Source: Coleophoma eucalyptorum
Taxonomy: Eukaryota > Ascomycota > Leotiomycetes > Helotiales > Dermateaceae
NCBI GenBank assembly: GCA_026120035.1
Contig: JALRME010000023.1
Location: 434,001-498,000, forward strand
Direction: 5' to 3'
Length of the DNA: 64,000 nt
Numbering within the stretch: position 1 is the stretch's first letter; each line of letters opens with the position of its first letter. Below, one piece after another: positions 1 to 12,764 of this stretch. A program made the position numbers and the translations under genes. Under the pieces are notes generated by a model. The model worked only from the letters and a program-made list of their open reading frames with translations, searched no databases and was not told where the DNA came from.

Positions 1-432
1 GGAAGGTATTATTCATAGGTACGAATTGCTTCTCGCAGCTCATGCTGTCATGCCTGTCAGTCTCATGCAGCCACCAAACCTACCCCGCCAACTCTCATCA
101 GGGGAAACAGGGTATCCGAATAAGACTCACCAAAATTGTGGGAAACTCTCGCCACTATCCCGTCGTTCTTCTTCCTCCTCCTTGTGCTGCTTCTTTGAAG
201 GGCTGATCTTATGAATGTGTCCGGGGGTTGTTCGCCGGATCAATGTGGCTGGTCGGTGCGTGTGGATATGGGTAGCCGAGTGTTTCCTTTCCGACATTGT
301 GCTGCCTTCTTTTCCAGACTTTCTTCGAGCGTGATGCTTTTTGTCCGAGGGTGCGCGGGGTGAGAGTGGTGCAGCAGTGAGTCCTGCGGTTGAATGGTTG
401 CGTAGTGGAGGAGGACGGGTTGATTGCGCCAT
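1..432 (-). CDS. Ecl1-like life-span regulatory factor, 5' part (runs off left edge)
   Basis: Partial gene on the minus strand. Exon 1 runs from the ATG at 432 down to 131, a GTGAGT intron covers 130-45, and exon 2 starts at 44 and leaves the window. The join gives ...ESFPQFC-MSCEKQFVPMNNTF, with a CxxC pair followed by EKQF. From family knowledge this is the hallmark of the Ecl1 / life-span regulatory factor zinc-binding domain of fungi, which is usually preceded, as here, by a basic, Ser/Pro-rich disordered segment (about residues 1-90) with an acidic EEEEE stretch. The frame is open upstream to 939 but has no ATG before 432, so 432 is the likely start. The role (stress and chronological-lifespan signalling in yeasts) is by family only. 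Exon 2 is too short to show as an ORF, and the identity rests on about 20 residues around the splice. Confidence 0.8.
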
Positions 433-3400
433 CCTTTCGGTAGTGATGGGCGAGCGAGCCAGTGAGTGAATGAGTAAGTGAGCGAGTGAGTCAACGCGAA
501 AAAGGTTGTAAGGAGAAAGGTAACGGGTTCTCCAGTGGTGAAAAGAAAGAGCTATGCCTCTGAAGAAAATATTCCTGGTCTTTTTCGGTATGGATGGAGG
601 AGGGTGTGAGTCGGAGGTTTGTGACTGGAAAGAGAAAGAAGGAGAGAAAAAAGATCGGCCTTTGGTGCCAATAAGTCGCGATGTTCTAGGTCTAGGTGTT
701 CGACTAGAATAGCTCAAGCAAGCGACAACCTTGATAAGCCTGGCTTGTCCAAGTTCTGACTCGGCTCCGCAATCGCTCTTTGTTCCGAAGTAGTTCCTTT
801 GTTGCCGCTTCTGCTTCGGTGCTTTCTTCCGTTCCTTGATTAATGCGGACAGGATCAGTGAAGGGAAGATGCTTCTTTTGTTTGATCGAAGCCAAGGTGT
901 GAGCAAGACTGCCGGAGATGGGCGGCGGCGGCTACCCAAGAAGGTATGCTGTTAGATGGGAGTAGAGTTGCACGATTGCGTGGTGTTCGTCCGGCTTATG
1001 AATGGATGGGCGCTCTTGTTGCTCGACGAACCGTGGCTTGCTGAGCGTTGACCAAAGCACGGTGATGGAGGACTAGGTGTTTGGGGTGGTGGGCAGACGG
1101 AGAGATATTTGAAGGGACGGTAGACGAGAGCTGTTCTTTTTTGGAAATTGCGCAAAGCTTATAGCATAGCAAATACCTCTAGTAAGTGCCGACTTATGGC
1201 GTGCTAAGAAGTGAGCGGCTGCGAATGGAAATAGCATCCAAACAAGCTCTGGCGATGTGGGCTAAGTAGTACGAGGATTGCGTGCGGCACGTCAAGGTAC
1301 GTGGAAGGTAAGGCAAAGTTGCAGAACGAACAGGAAGAAGGGCCGGGGCAGGAGTAGTTATCTACCGTCAACAAATGGGCACAACGGTGTCTTGTCTCAG
1401 AGATTGCATCACTTTCCACATGTGCAGCGACAAACTGGTCGGGTCTAGGCTGGAGCATTTTTTGTGGTTATGAATAACTGGGGCAGCCGGGTGCATCATC
1501 TGCCTTAGGAATTCTGGGTACGGTACTACTGCATTGCAGAGTGCGGAAGTCGTATGGAGTAACAAGCTTCGGTCGGTCGTCCATTCTTCCGCCGGTTGCC
1601 TCACTCAACTCACGGACGGACACGCTCCATCACTCACTTACTCTCTCCATCCCTCCCTCATCCCTCCTCACTCCAGGCAAAGAATAGAATGGCCCAATTC
1701 TCAATTCTCCACTCTCCACCTCACTCTCTCCACCTTCCCAGACGCCTTCCTTCACAGCCTCTTTTCAGGTTGCAAACAGCTCATCATACAACACTTGCTA
1801 ATATCCCCTCATCGCTGGCATCAACACCTTCCTCATCTCCTTGTGTGTCTCGGGACGGTCTCGCCTCGTCTCGTGCAGTCTTTCGTATGTCAGTCCGGCG
1901 CTGGTCTGACTAGACTTTGGTGGACTTGGTGGGGGTAGTCTTGGACTGTGGTCGTCTAGGGCGTGTCCCCCCACCATGCTACAGGGCTATGGGCCATTGC
2001 ATGCATTTACCCCTGGTCTCCATACCTGTCTACTGGGCAGCACTGTGCAGGATTCGGTGTTTTCTCCAGTAATCTCATCTTACGCCCTCACTCCCTCCCT
2101 CCCTCTCCTGGAGGCGCGACCCAGCCAGCCCAAGCAAGATCTCCAAAGAGTTCGGTAACAACACCGATCCCGCAACGTTCCCCTCCAATCGCACACCCAT
2201 CCATCCCCCCGATCTACATTCTGTAGGTGCTCTCTCCCTCCTTCATGATTATTTTCACAACCGCAGTAGGAGAACAAACAAGGTCCATCTTGAGCACAGC
2301 TTAAAGAACGTGGGATGAATATCACAAGCTTCCTTCTCGCTGTGAGGATTGGCCTTCGCTGCACGAGTCGCACCTTGGCTTGCCAGCACAAGCACGCAAA
2401 CTCGCAAAGGTAGCCTCTGCCCCACGGAGAATTACAGGAGCACTGAATTCAGTTAAATGGAGTAATCCGAAGCCTCGGCGCTCTCGGCTGGGCACAGCCA
2501 GGAAGCCGCGACAAACTGCTGCCCACGAAGGCATCTAGACGCCACCACCGTCATGAGCGATATTCGTTGTTGAGTGGGTTCTGCTGGTGTAGCAGCATTC
2601 ATGCGTGCGTTGTGCTATCCTATGTTATGTTATGCTATGCTATGCTGTGTTTGCTGTGTTTCACCACAGTGGATAACAGAAAAGACTCTTCTCGGCCACG
2701 ATTAGTCAGCTAACTAACTAACTACTGTAGCCTTTGCTGTTCACAGCTGTCTGTCCTTCATCTCTCTAGTTATTCGCGCATGGCTGACAAGGCGGGTATG
2801 ACTACAGCCTATCTATCCTCCAGTCCCCCCGAAGCCCTCCGAGAGCCTGCTAGTCCGCCCTTAGACGCTCACCTCCAAGCAGCTCTAGGGAGAACAACTA
2901 CCTGTAATCAACTCTCTACCACTCATTCCCACACACTATTCTTCTTGACTTCAAGCCTCTTTCCATAGCTTTGTCCTGCTGCCCACGACCATGCAATGCA
3001 CCACGAGGCGGTGAAGAAACGCCCAACGCCGCACTGCCAAAGTAGGATCCACCGGTGTAATTTAGCCGTGCAGCTAGAGGACGCCTCATGATAGATCAAG
3101 ACTTCCGACAGCAAACAGCCAAGTAGGTACCCGTGGGGATGATTGTCTAGAATGATTGATCTACAAAGCCTGTCTTTCAAATCCGATCCCAGCCAAGCCC
3201 AGCTGGACAGCGACTTTGAGCTGGAGGAATGGAGATCCACTTCTGGTATAGCATACAATGTGCGTACCAGCCAAGAGCTTCCTCTAGCCCTGAACTCTCG
3301 AAATATCCTCTCTCCGCTCTGGTCCTTTCCCTTGGTGCGTGCAGCCTCGTAGTTTCAGTGTGTTGTATGTCTTGAACAGCGTGGCCGGCATTCGGAATAG

Positions 3401-6400
3401 CGGGAGACTCGCAGCGCTGCTGCAACCTTAACATTCTTCCTGCCAATCCGATGCGCCGAAGGTCCCGAGAACGAGAACTGCACAGTACTCATGGTTCCTT
3501 TCTGCTCTCCCGTCCCATAATACTGCTTCGGTCGCTCCACTTTGTGCTATTCTCTGCCTTCCAAACAGGCACCTCTCTGGTTCAGATCATATCTACCGAT
3601 GAAGTACCTCGATGGCTAAGGCACAGCACGTACCGAACTTTAGACACCTAAAGCCAAACTGGGCTGAGTTCTGTGGAAACATACGAGGTTTGCCCCAGGC
3701 TAGAAGAAGCTGACTTGATACACGCAACATTCTGACGAGTCTCTTCGGGTTCCCTGTTCTTCTGGAGATGCAACGAAGCCATTACCTTTCATTCAAACCC
3801 ACGACCAAGAAATCGTACATTCAGGTACATACAGGTCCACGAAGAGCTCAAGTCAGAGAAACCCACTTTCGGCTCTAGCCTCATGTCAGTGTAGATAGTA
3901 AAAACACGTGTTGCCGGCACTTCACTGCGCACGGGAGATCAATGATTCATGTTTGTCCAGTGATGGTGAAAACGTGGATAACATCATGTCGCATATGCAC
4001 CCTATGGTGTCTTGTAAGATACGATGAGAAGGTGAGGCCGATGTGAGCATATTTTCCCTCTAACCTTCTCGCCTCTGATGATTTGCTAGTTGGCCCCACG
4101 TAACCTCAGCCGATTTGCAGCCAACAGGAACAACTGCCGTATGTATGTATGTAATTGTTTTCGTTCTGTAGTTCTGTTGTTCCATTCCCGGAATCATGGA
4201 GTTGAGAAAGTTGGAGTTTGTGGAGTGTTGCTACTCTGCTACTCTCTCCGTGTCTTGACTCCACTGTTGAAACTGCAACCATGGTGCTGGCAGCGACCTT
4301 GTGCTTGTTCGCTTTACCTGCCCTTTGTTTTCCTTCGGGCTGTCAATTTTACGTTCGTTTCTCGTCTGGCTTACTCTGCTGCAGTAAAGGCTTCATGGAG
4401 GCGGTCTGACTCGCCATGCCATAACGCACCGCTGATGGAACGAATAGGGTGCAGAGAAGCATGCTGCTGTGTATCCTTCCCTGAACGAAGACTCTTCCGG
4501 TCCTTTCTCTTCTGTTCAGCTACACACAACACTCTGGTGCCTATCATATCACCGCTAGCTAAGGGCGCGGGATGTGACAGAAGTTCAAGCCACCAAGAGA
4601 ATCTTCAGTGAGGAAATTTGACGACGGTGAGGATGGCGATGACGGCGATGATAAGAGTGTCCGCCCTTCGGTCCATTGCCTTTATCTCTTATCGCCCTCA
4701 TCTACAATACCCACGTCTATGATTTTTTTTCCAAAAAAAAATCAGCCCTCCCAAAATCGTCATATTGGGGGAACACCGAGAATCCTAGGCTTGAGGTGAG
4801 TCTAGACTTACAGCTCGGCGCATCCCCATTCTTCGAGTCGAGAGGATATACTCCGAACACACGAACTCCGTTTGCTCACTCAAGCCTTCACGTACTCAGA
4901 CCACTTCGGCACTAATCTTTCTCCCTCTACTTCTCTGCCTCTTCCCCTCCGTTGCTAGCTAGAGCCCAAAACATGCAGTTGGAAGTGGAGTCGCCTACGG
5001 CCCATTTCTGTATGGAAGTCTCGAAACCACAGACTGTGACAAGACGTGCATATGTACCGGGTGTCTCATACAATTTAGGTTGGAGTGCAGTATCGCTTGT
5101 TTGGGCCATCAGGTACAAACGAGTGACAATGGCATGATGCGTTCGGGCAGCAATCATTATTATGGGTCTTTTCCCTGGGTGAGGTGGGAAGGTGGAGGGG
5201 GGATGGAGATGGGCATGCAGATATGGAGATAGAATAATGATGGCTTTGGTGAAGGATGGGATTTCGCTTGCTTCCCTGCACCCGCTTCTGTACTTTCCTT
5301 ATCGCTGAAGCCTTTTCTTGCTTCGCGGCACATCAAGTTGAGTTTTTATTTTTCATCCGTACAATTGAATGTCACTTGTTTTGGATTCAAGGAGAAGGAA
5401 CGGAGCAATGCTTCTTAGCTGTTACTTCTCGGAGAAATAAAATAAAGATGGTTGCTTTCGTACGGAGTAAAGCTTCGGTAACGCTCTTTTTTTCTCTCTT
5501 CATGAAACCAACCATCAGCGTTGGGAAAGGACACAGCTCGCTCCCCGCTGGCTATTGGCCGCCAAGTGCATGGAGAAAGGAAACCGTTGTGCATCGCGGC
5601 TTTGTGATTGGACAGCGACTTGCATAGTAGCTTCCTATCACGTGTTTGGCGGATTGGACTTGATGGCAGGCTTTTGGCATAATAATGCAGGTTTTCGGGG
5701 GACTTCAGCTGGTGATGTACTTCTGCAGATGACCCTTTTCGAATTATTTCCATAAGCGCGCGGAATCTTCCGAGCGTGGGCCGTATTGGCGTACCCCGAG
5801 GGAGAGAGGAAGGAGAGAGGCCTGAAGTTTGGGTTATCTATCTCTCCTTATCTATCCCAACGAAAACGGAGACGGCCTTGGGCATAGCTTGTCAGAATAG
5901 CATTTCGTGGCTGCTCAATCAAGCTGGAGGAGCTAAAGGTATGGAGTGAGTATCTGATAGTGCTAGCATGAAGACCGGCGCAGTTCGGGAATATCTGCTG
6001 CCAAGTTTGTTTTAGGCAAATTCAAATGTAGTGTTGAAGAACCTTGCTATACTTGATACAATTAGCTCAATGGATCGAGGATAGTGACATTCATTACTAC
6101 ACCCTTTCTGTTTCTCTTTTTTTCCTTTTTTTTTTTCAATTCATTTGCACATGAATGCCTGTCGTCTCTTTTATGCGAACGTGCCGGCGAGAAGGAAATT
6201 GAGTTATGCTGAGACATATCTCTTAGTTTGAAGAGCTATCAAATTTCAATCCTTGGTCCAAGACATATCCATCCCGCCAAACCAAATCAGCGTTCCTTTC
6301 TGTCTCAACTAAGTCCTGGCTTGCTTCGCTTTCGCTCCAGCGCATCTTCTGAATTTAACTCCCAATTGTGGAGGAGGATGTCATGAGTGAGGCGCATGAA

Positions 6401-9400
6401 AACTTACCGGATTTTCCGTGAATGCTTGCTGTTCTGTTCCTGAGGCTGCAGAGCCACTTGTGATAGAGCCCCAATGTTTTTTTTTCTTCTGATGAAATTC
6501 TCCAGGCCCTGTTTGACATCCAGCTCATACAACCGCTTCCCGCTCCAGCCGTGATGGGGAATTCGGACGATTGTACTTGATCCCTTGAGTTGAGTAAGAC
6601 CCCTCTGGACTCAATTTTTACATGCTTCGGAATGTCTCCTTCGTAAGCTTCAAAATATCGACTATGACCTGTGGTGTCTTGATGGCATTGTGCTTGTACG
6701 TCTCGATGTTTGGGCGGCTTCTCTAAGAGCACTTAGAATACCGTTACGGATCTCGCCCGGGGAGGTGAGGGAAGAGAGTAGACCATTGAGGAACACTAGG
6801 TGAGTAGCACTCATGGCTTGAGAGATTCTGTTGCTAGTTCCCTTTCGCCAAGATAGGCTGCGGCTTGAGAAGTCATCTCAGAGGGTAGAGAGGATATTCT
6901 GTGAAAGATGACCGCTTGTTGGAGTACCCAAAAGATAATTCCTTTGGAGTCTGTGCGTGCGCCTGATCAACAGGTAAGAAGAGTCAAGCTGTTAGAAGCT
7001 GGGATCTCATCCTCTGTCTCTGTTGAAGCAGCTTTTGATGCTGACGTTGGCCAACAGAAATAGTCCTTCAATATCCCATTCCTTCGAATGGAAGGTCTGT
7101 GAGCAGATCCAGCCCATAGCCGGACAGAGTGGAAGATTCTATTATAGAAAGCCATACAAAAACATGGGCATGTCAGAGCTGTGTGGAGAAAAAGGCTTTG
7201 TGAACAGTCTAGATTGAGCAGGATTGTGCTATAAGCCGTTTAAGAATCAACCGAAGGATGTCTGACGTTGCAGAACCATGAAGTGGTTAGTGCTGTGAAG
7301 GAGAACATAACAGAACAGGCTCGATAAGAGAGGCAAGTGGAAGATGTTCACTTACAATCACTAGCTTCTTCGAGGGCTGAGCGATATAGCCTAAAATGCA
7401 CGTAGGATCCAATCAAATAACGTTGAACAAAGCAAGATGGCTGCAAGCTAAGGCGAAGTAATATGATAGGTCGAAGTAGGTTGCATGTATTAAAAGCAGA
7501 GCTACATCGATTTAGCCATGGAAAGATTACATATATGTAAGGCTTCTGTCAAGCGCAAGCAATTAATGCTATTGGAGAAGAGCCATCACCAAAGTCTATA
7601 TACCATCAAATTTTGACAGGAATTTCTTTTCGAAAAACATTGTACCGTATTTCTACGACCAGAGGTTGAGGTAACACATTAAACACGAGAAAAGGATCTT
7701 CCAGGCAATTTCTTGGAGTATTGCCCTATCGTGACATTGTGATACTTCTACGAATTCTATCCATCCGGACGTGATTGTCCCTTCTTTTCTAGACTCTGAA
7801 GTCCGGAGATCATTTTTATGGACCTCAAAAGAACTTGTTTTTCATTACGTGGCTGAGAGGTCGTAAAGAGGGTAAATGAACATATGCATATTTGTGTCTA
7901 TTCTCTCGAAGACCGTGGTTGTCCTGGAATTCATTCTCTTCTCCCATTGGGATTCTTACCTCCAAGGAGTCCACTACTGCTTTCAGACATCATAGATTGG
8001 GACCTGTGCCTTTTAGTAGATTATTTTCGAATCCAAGTCTAGGCAAGACAGCATGATTTTGCATCATCTCTATCCTGTTGAGTATCAAAATCTGGACATA
8101 GAATCGGTGTAGATGAGTAAGAATCGTTACTGTCAGTATCTTAAAAATAAAAATAAGTCTCTTAAACATCTGTTCCCATAGTATTTATTACTTGTATCCT
8201 CCATTACTCTAAAAGTATTGTTTACAGTAGATGAGGTAACCAAATGTGTGACTTGCTTATCCTGTCTCTCAGACTCCTTCTGAATAGCTCCATTTGCATA
8301 CCCTTTCTTCACTTCTTTTCAAATAACCTCTCACAACTTAGAAAACAATTTAAAAGATATACGGCCTAGAAGATTTCTTTCTGAAGCCTCCAGGCTGACT
8401 TCAATTCAGTTAACACTTGAAAATACGATCCTACCGTACAATAGCCGCGAGCTAAGCGAGAACAAAAGCTAAGCGAGCGCTGGCGTTCTCTATGGGTACA
8501 ACATCGAAACCAGTGTGTCGCAAGTGCCAAGCTTCCATATATGCCAAGTCTCGTGTACGAAGGTTTCTCGAATTTGTACCGTAATCGAGTTCGTAACAAT
8601 TCGTGTTGTAAAGTTATCCAGAACTCTATATCCTCAGTTCTGAGACCTACGAAGTGTTAGTTAGCTCGATTCGTTACACTCTCATCTGATACCAAAACCT
8701 GTATATATACACACACATTAAGCCCAATATAGAGGCCTTGGATGTTAAATCACACATAGTTCTACCCATAAGCTGTTGGCCTTATACAGGGTTTCACCTA
8801 GCTACATGGCTTTGTTTTTACATGTCTGAGGTTTGGATTGAGTTTTTATCCCACTTCTTATATTGCACTCCCAAGGCTTAAGCAGAGTTTGCTTATTAAT
8901 CGAGTAAAGCGACAACAACGCAAACACTACCAAGTCGGAAATCCACTTGCTACATTCCCTTTCAATTCTCGATATCTCTTCTCTTATACAAGCTATTCGT
9001 TTGCAATTGTGCACCAGTAGCAATAGCCGCGCTTAAAAGCTAAGCGAGATGTTTATTGAAACAACGTCGACATACTTGTATACTGCTAAGTAAAGAATAT
9101 ACCTATTTCAGTACATGTTCATCACCTGTTTCTTACCATACCTCCTACTCTACCGCTCTTTAGCCCGTTTATAGCCTCCATCTTGATCGTTGAGCGACGA
9201 GTCAAGAAGACAATGACAGTTAGGTTGTTTTGCCCCAATGATCGTTCAACTACTTCAACAAGCATGCAAAATATAAGAACTTCTCATCCCGCAATCACTT
9301 CAATTGCACCTTCTAAGTGAACTCTTACTTGGCAAGCGAGTATCCAATAGAAAGAATGACACCAGGGTATATTGCCAGGATACTTCTTCAATCATTGAAG

Positions 9401-9492
9401 GGAGTATACAAACAATCTACTTTGTCATCTTCCTTTCCTTTCTACAGCTCCTCAATTCAATAGCCAAATGCGCGCTTAAATGCAACAGTAAA
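433..9492. other. About 9 kb without a convincing gene; simple repeats and decayed repeat copies
   Basis: Between the Ecl1-like gene and the unknown gene at 9493 I find no ORF with family features, codon-like composition or a plausible splice chain. It holds a degenerate GAGT/GAGC tract at 451-492, long C/T-rich stretches around 1620-1760, TATGT/TATGC pentamers at 2621-2646, and TAAC repeats near 2708-2725. From about 7.2 kb on the sequence becomes visibly A/T-rich and contains repeat copies described separately. The half next to 433 may be the long 5' region of the Ecl1-like gene. Confidence 0.5.
8441..9483 (+). repeat. Three copies of a short AATAGCC...GCTAAGCGAG repeat
   Basis: AATAGCCGCG followed by AAAAGCTAAGCGAG occurs at 8441-8478 and again at 9022-9048; the first copy has an extra GCTAAGCGAG. 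A third, looser copy (AATAGCC, then GCGCTTAAA) lies at 9459-9483, directly before the start of the next gene. Near-duplicates TCGAGTTCGTAAC (8585-8597) and TCGATTCGTTAC (8666-8677) and a TCTGATACCA at 8685-8694 (the complement resembles an initiator-tRNA primer site) suggest a decayed LTR-type element. No coding domain or paired LTRs can be shown. Confidence 0.4.
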
Positions 9493-12197
9493 ATGACGAA
9501 GGACGGCGATTACGACCGGCAAAAAGAGCGCCACGGCCTCCCGGGGCTTAGAGTAGCTCTGGAGTATGGCCTTGATCCCTTCGCAACATTGCACACACCT
9601 GAGCTCCTCGCACGTCGCTTAGCTCTCTCACGTATGGAAGTTGACCAAGCAGAACGAGATAGACTACGGCCGAAGCCTAGTATCATTCCTGAATCAATGC
9701 GTTCACCACAAGACCGAGCCAGCAGCAGTTTAAGTCAGGGGAAGGATTCAAAGACTGACTTTCAACGAGATGACTCTGTGGCTAGCTCTGATACTTCTTA
9801 TTTGAGAATGCCCGAGATAAGATATCCATTTGGCGCACAACCGCGGTCTCTTGCAGAATCACATAGACCTGCAGAGGCAAGCCAAAGTCCGAAAAGCAGT
9901 TTGGAGGTCAATACAGCTTCCTCATCTTCAAATCTATCTCTAGATATGCATGATCAAACATCAACAGGATCTACATCAATCAAGCAAAGAAATAGTTCAC
10001 ACGCTCACTTCTCAGGAATTAAGCGAGAGGAACTGAACGCTTGGGATAAATTCCACTTTGGACAACACGGAGGATTGAGCCCGCAAGCATTTTATCTTTA
10101 TTCCTGTAGCATCAAACCTGAAGTGGCAATCCAGAAAGGTCAGCCTTCACAAGAAGACGAGCAAAGAAGAGATACGGGTAGCGGCAGTCAATCAGTCTGG
10201 AAAACGGTAGACAGATGGGCGAGTGGAAAGACGCCTCAGACGTATTCTGCAAAAAGAAGTGGTCCAGGTATCAAAAGGCAAGTAATGGAAATAAGAGAGT
10301 GTGAAAACACAGGTAAGACGCCGGATGAAGCAGCAAGCGGACCTCCAACTCGGAAGAAGAGAAAGTTGGAGAACCCAAACGATTGTTCCCACGATTCGAA
10401 CAGTAGTGAGCAACTTCGACAGAATGGAGCCAATGACGGCGAAATTCAGCTCCATGAAGACATAAAAGATTTTGGAAACAGTACGCAGCAAATTGCTAGA
10501 GATCTACGAAAACGAAACAATAAAGCCTCTAGCGAAGAGCCTCATTCAGCTAATACGATCCAGACTCCTGAAGCAAGCACTGCAAATAACTTTCAAGATC
10601 TACCAATACGGCAAAACGATCCAAATGGCAACGAAAGTCTAGCACAAGACCTGCCGCAAAACTTGCTGCGTGGTACGCCATCTACATTCGGAGATGTGCC
10701 ATTTGAAAAAAATGGTTCAAACGATGACGAGGTTTCTACGGGTGCAGGTATGTATCAAGCGACGGATATTCTATGAAATGAAGTCACTGACTTGATTATC
10801 CTCCAGATCCTCGTTACTTAGCCCAGAAGACCCCCAGGACTGGACTAAGGACTGGGATTCGGCATGGGTTTGACGATAATAAAAGTTCTACAGTGTCTTC
10901 TTCCCCAGACATGTTTGTGAGAGATACACCTTCCAAGCCACGGCAAAACTCAACTCAAGATGAGAATATTGAAAAAGGAGATATTGCATACGAGAAACTT
11001 ACCGTGGAAGATATTTCTCCTACTACAGCATCTCAAGAGGCTGGGGCAAGGCTTGGGGAGGAAAGGAGAGCTGAAGCAGAGATCCTCAACCAAGGAGGTC
11101 TTGAAGTCAGCAACCATGCTTGTTCAAGTCACAACGTCCCACGACTATTCTCTCTAACTCCGTCTCCAATTCTCACCCCACAACCAGCCTGTCTTCCGCC
11201 ACCACAGCCACCTTCTCATTACAGTCCTCCAACCCAACACCAGCAGCAGCACCAGTACTCAAAGCAAGCACCGATAGAGGATGTGCCTTCATACTCATCC
11301 TCCTTATCTCCATTCGAGCCTCGATTCCCGTCCCAGTTTCCCAGCAACCAGTTCCAGTCTCAAAGACAAAATGGAGTTCAACAGCAAGATGAAGATTCAG
11401 ATCCAGACGAGCAAACTGGCCTTGGGACGTTAAGGCAATTTCGGAAGCTGCATAAGATTAGGATGGAATTGATGGAGGAGAGAGAAGCAAGAGGGAAGAA
11501 ATGGAAACAAGAGAACATGAGAGAAGCAGGGGAGATGGAGAATGCCGAAAGCCATGGAAAAGACAAGTGAGTTCTTCTCCGTTCGATCTTTCATTATTTT
11601 CTGGGGTTTTTTTTGGGAATAAGGGGGATTTTGTGTTTGTTGATTGCCCTCGACCGTCGTGTACGCGAACGAGATACTAATACCTGCCATCCATCTAGTA
11701 AAGCACAACACCAACATCAACACCAACCCCAAAACTCCTACGAGTCACAACAATACAGATTCACCGACCCTTCGCCCTTCAGCGCCCCAAACCCCAAACT
11801 AACCGCATACCCAGCAAGCCTCCTCAGCGTGCTCGCCTCATCTTTAACCTACCACGCCCCGGTGACCTCCATCTACCTGCAAACACGCAACTCACACAGC
11901 CATCCGGGTCACAGCTTTGCGCAGTTCCTACATGCGATAGAAAACCATATCTCCTGCCCACTCTCCCAGATCTCGCTCCTCCCGGCGCCAGAGCTGAGCT
12001 CGTTTTTCAAATACAGCCAGTATCTGAGGGAGAGAGCGCAGGAGGCAGAGGAAGTGAATGGGGAATTGTTGATGAGGGAGGGGGAGTTTAAGAAACGGAC
12101 GAAGGCGCTGGCAGCGATGGTTAGGGGGTTGGAGGAGGATGTGGTGAGGTTGAGCTGGGAGGGAAGGGAGTTGCGGGAGAGGCTTAGAAAGGGATGA
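9493..12197 (+). CDS. Hypothetical 837-residue protein, disordered with C-terminal coiled coil
   Basis: Exons 9493-10747, 10807-11566 and 11699-12197 with introns of 59 and 132 bases. The second intron has a clear ACTAAT branch site before TAG. Phases agree across both joins. I do not recognise the family. The N-terminus (residues 1-60) is ordered-looking, with HGLPGLRVALEYGLDPFATL. Most of the rest is Ser/Gln/Asn-rich and probably disordered. A basic cluster TRKKRKLE near residue 286 could be a nuclear localisation signal. The last 140 residues contain a compact segment (LTAYPASLLSVLASSL onward) followed by a charged heptad-like helix that is probably a coiled coil. The frame is open upstream of 9493 but lacks an earlier ATG. 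A nuclear structural or chromatin protein is a guess. Confidence 0.75.
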
Positions 12198-12764
12198 TAG
12201 GGCGGATTGGGACCGAGAAAGGAGTGCTGATGCTGATGCTGATGCTGATGGTGCGGTGATTTGTTTTCAAGATCCTGCAGCGGGAATCGTTGGTAAGCAA
12301 ATAGGTTATCTGACGTCGCTAGGTAATACACCCCTGCTCGGATTGGCTTGGGTAAGTTTCTTGCTTCATGAGCTTAAGAACTCCAGATCTAAATGAGAGA
12401 TGAATTTCCGAAATGATGGGGGTGGCCAAGACCCCACAAACACTGAACGCAAGGAAGTACATCGCTCTTCAACAAACAGGCCCAAACGAAGAAAATGGCT
12501 TCCTTAATGGGAGGCACTTTTAAAAGTTGGCCTACCAGACATTCAATTGTTGCTATATCGAAAATCGACCTCTATGGGGTATAATTACGCTTCGATGCAA
12601 CCCATTCCCGAATACTCCAGAGCATGCCAAAAACAGACGGGCAATTAATCAAATAATTTCTTGATTCCGATCCACAAATGCATAAATCTCGACCTAGTCT
12701 TTGTAGTCAAGCCTAAGACGTCCTTTCGGATCTTGATTCGTCTTTAGGAGAATTGCTTCTCAAT
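12198..12764. other. Intergenic, convergent 3' ends
   Basis: Lies between two convergent genes. It contains a CTGATG/GCTGATG repeat at about 12226-12250 just after the stop codon of the upstream gene. Nothing else is recognised. Confidence 0.6.

Noticed and set aside
127..939. 270-codon minus-strand frame as one gene
   Set aside because: No ATG occurs before 432; the upstream part is low complexity and reads as leader. Only 432-131 is accepted as the first exon of the Ecl1-like gene.
4090..4611. 173-codon plus-strand frame
   Set aside because: Begins at TTG, Cys/Ser/Leu-rich composition without motifs or splice partners; looks like chance.
6355..6732. 125-codon minus-strand frame
   Set aside because: Non-ATG start, no conserved features, no continuation through introns.
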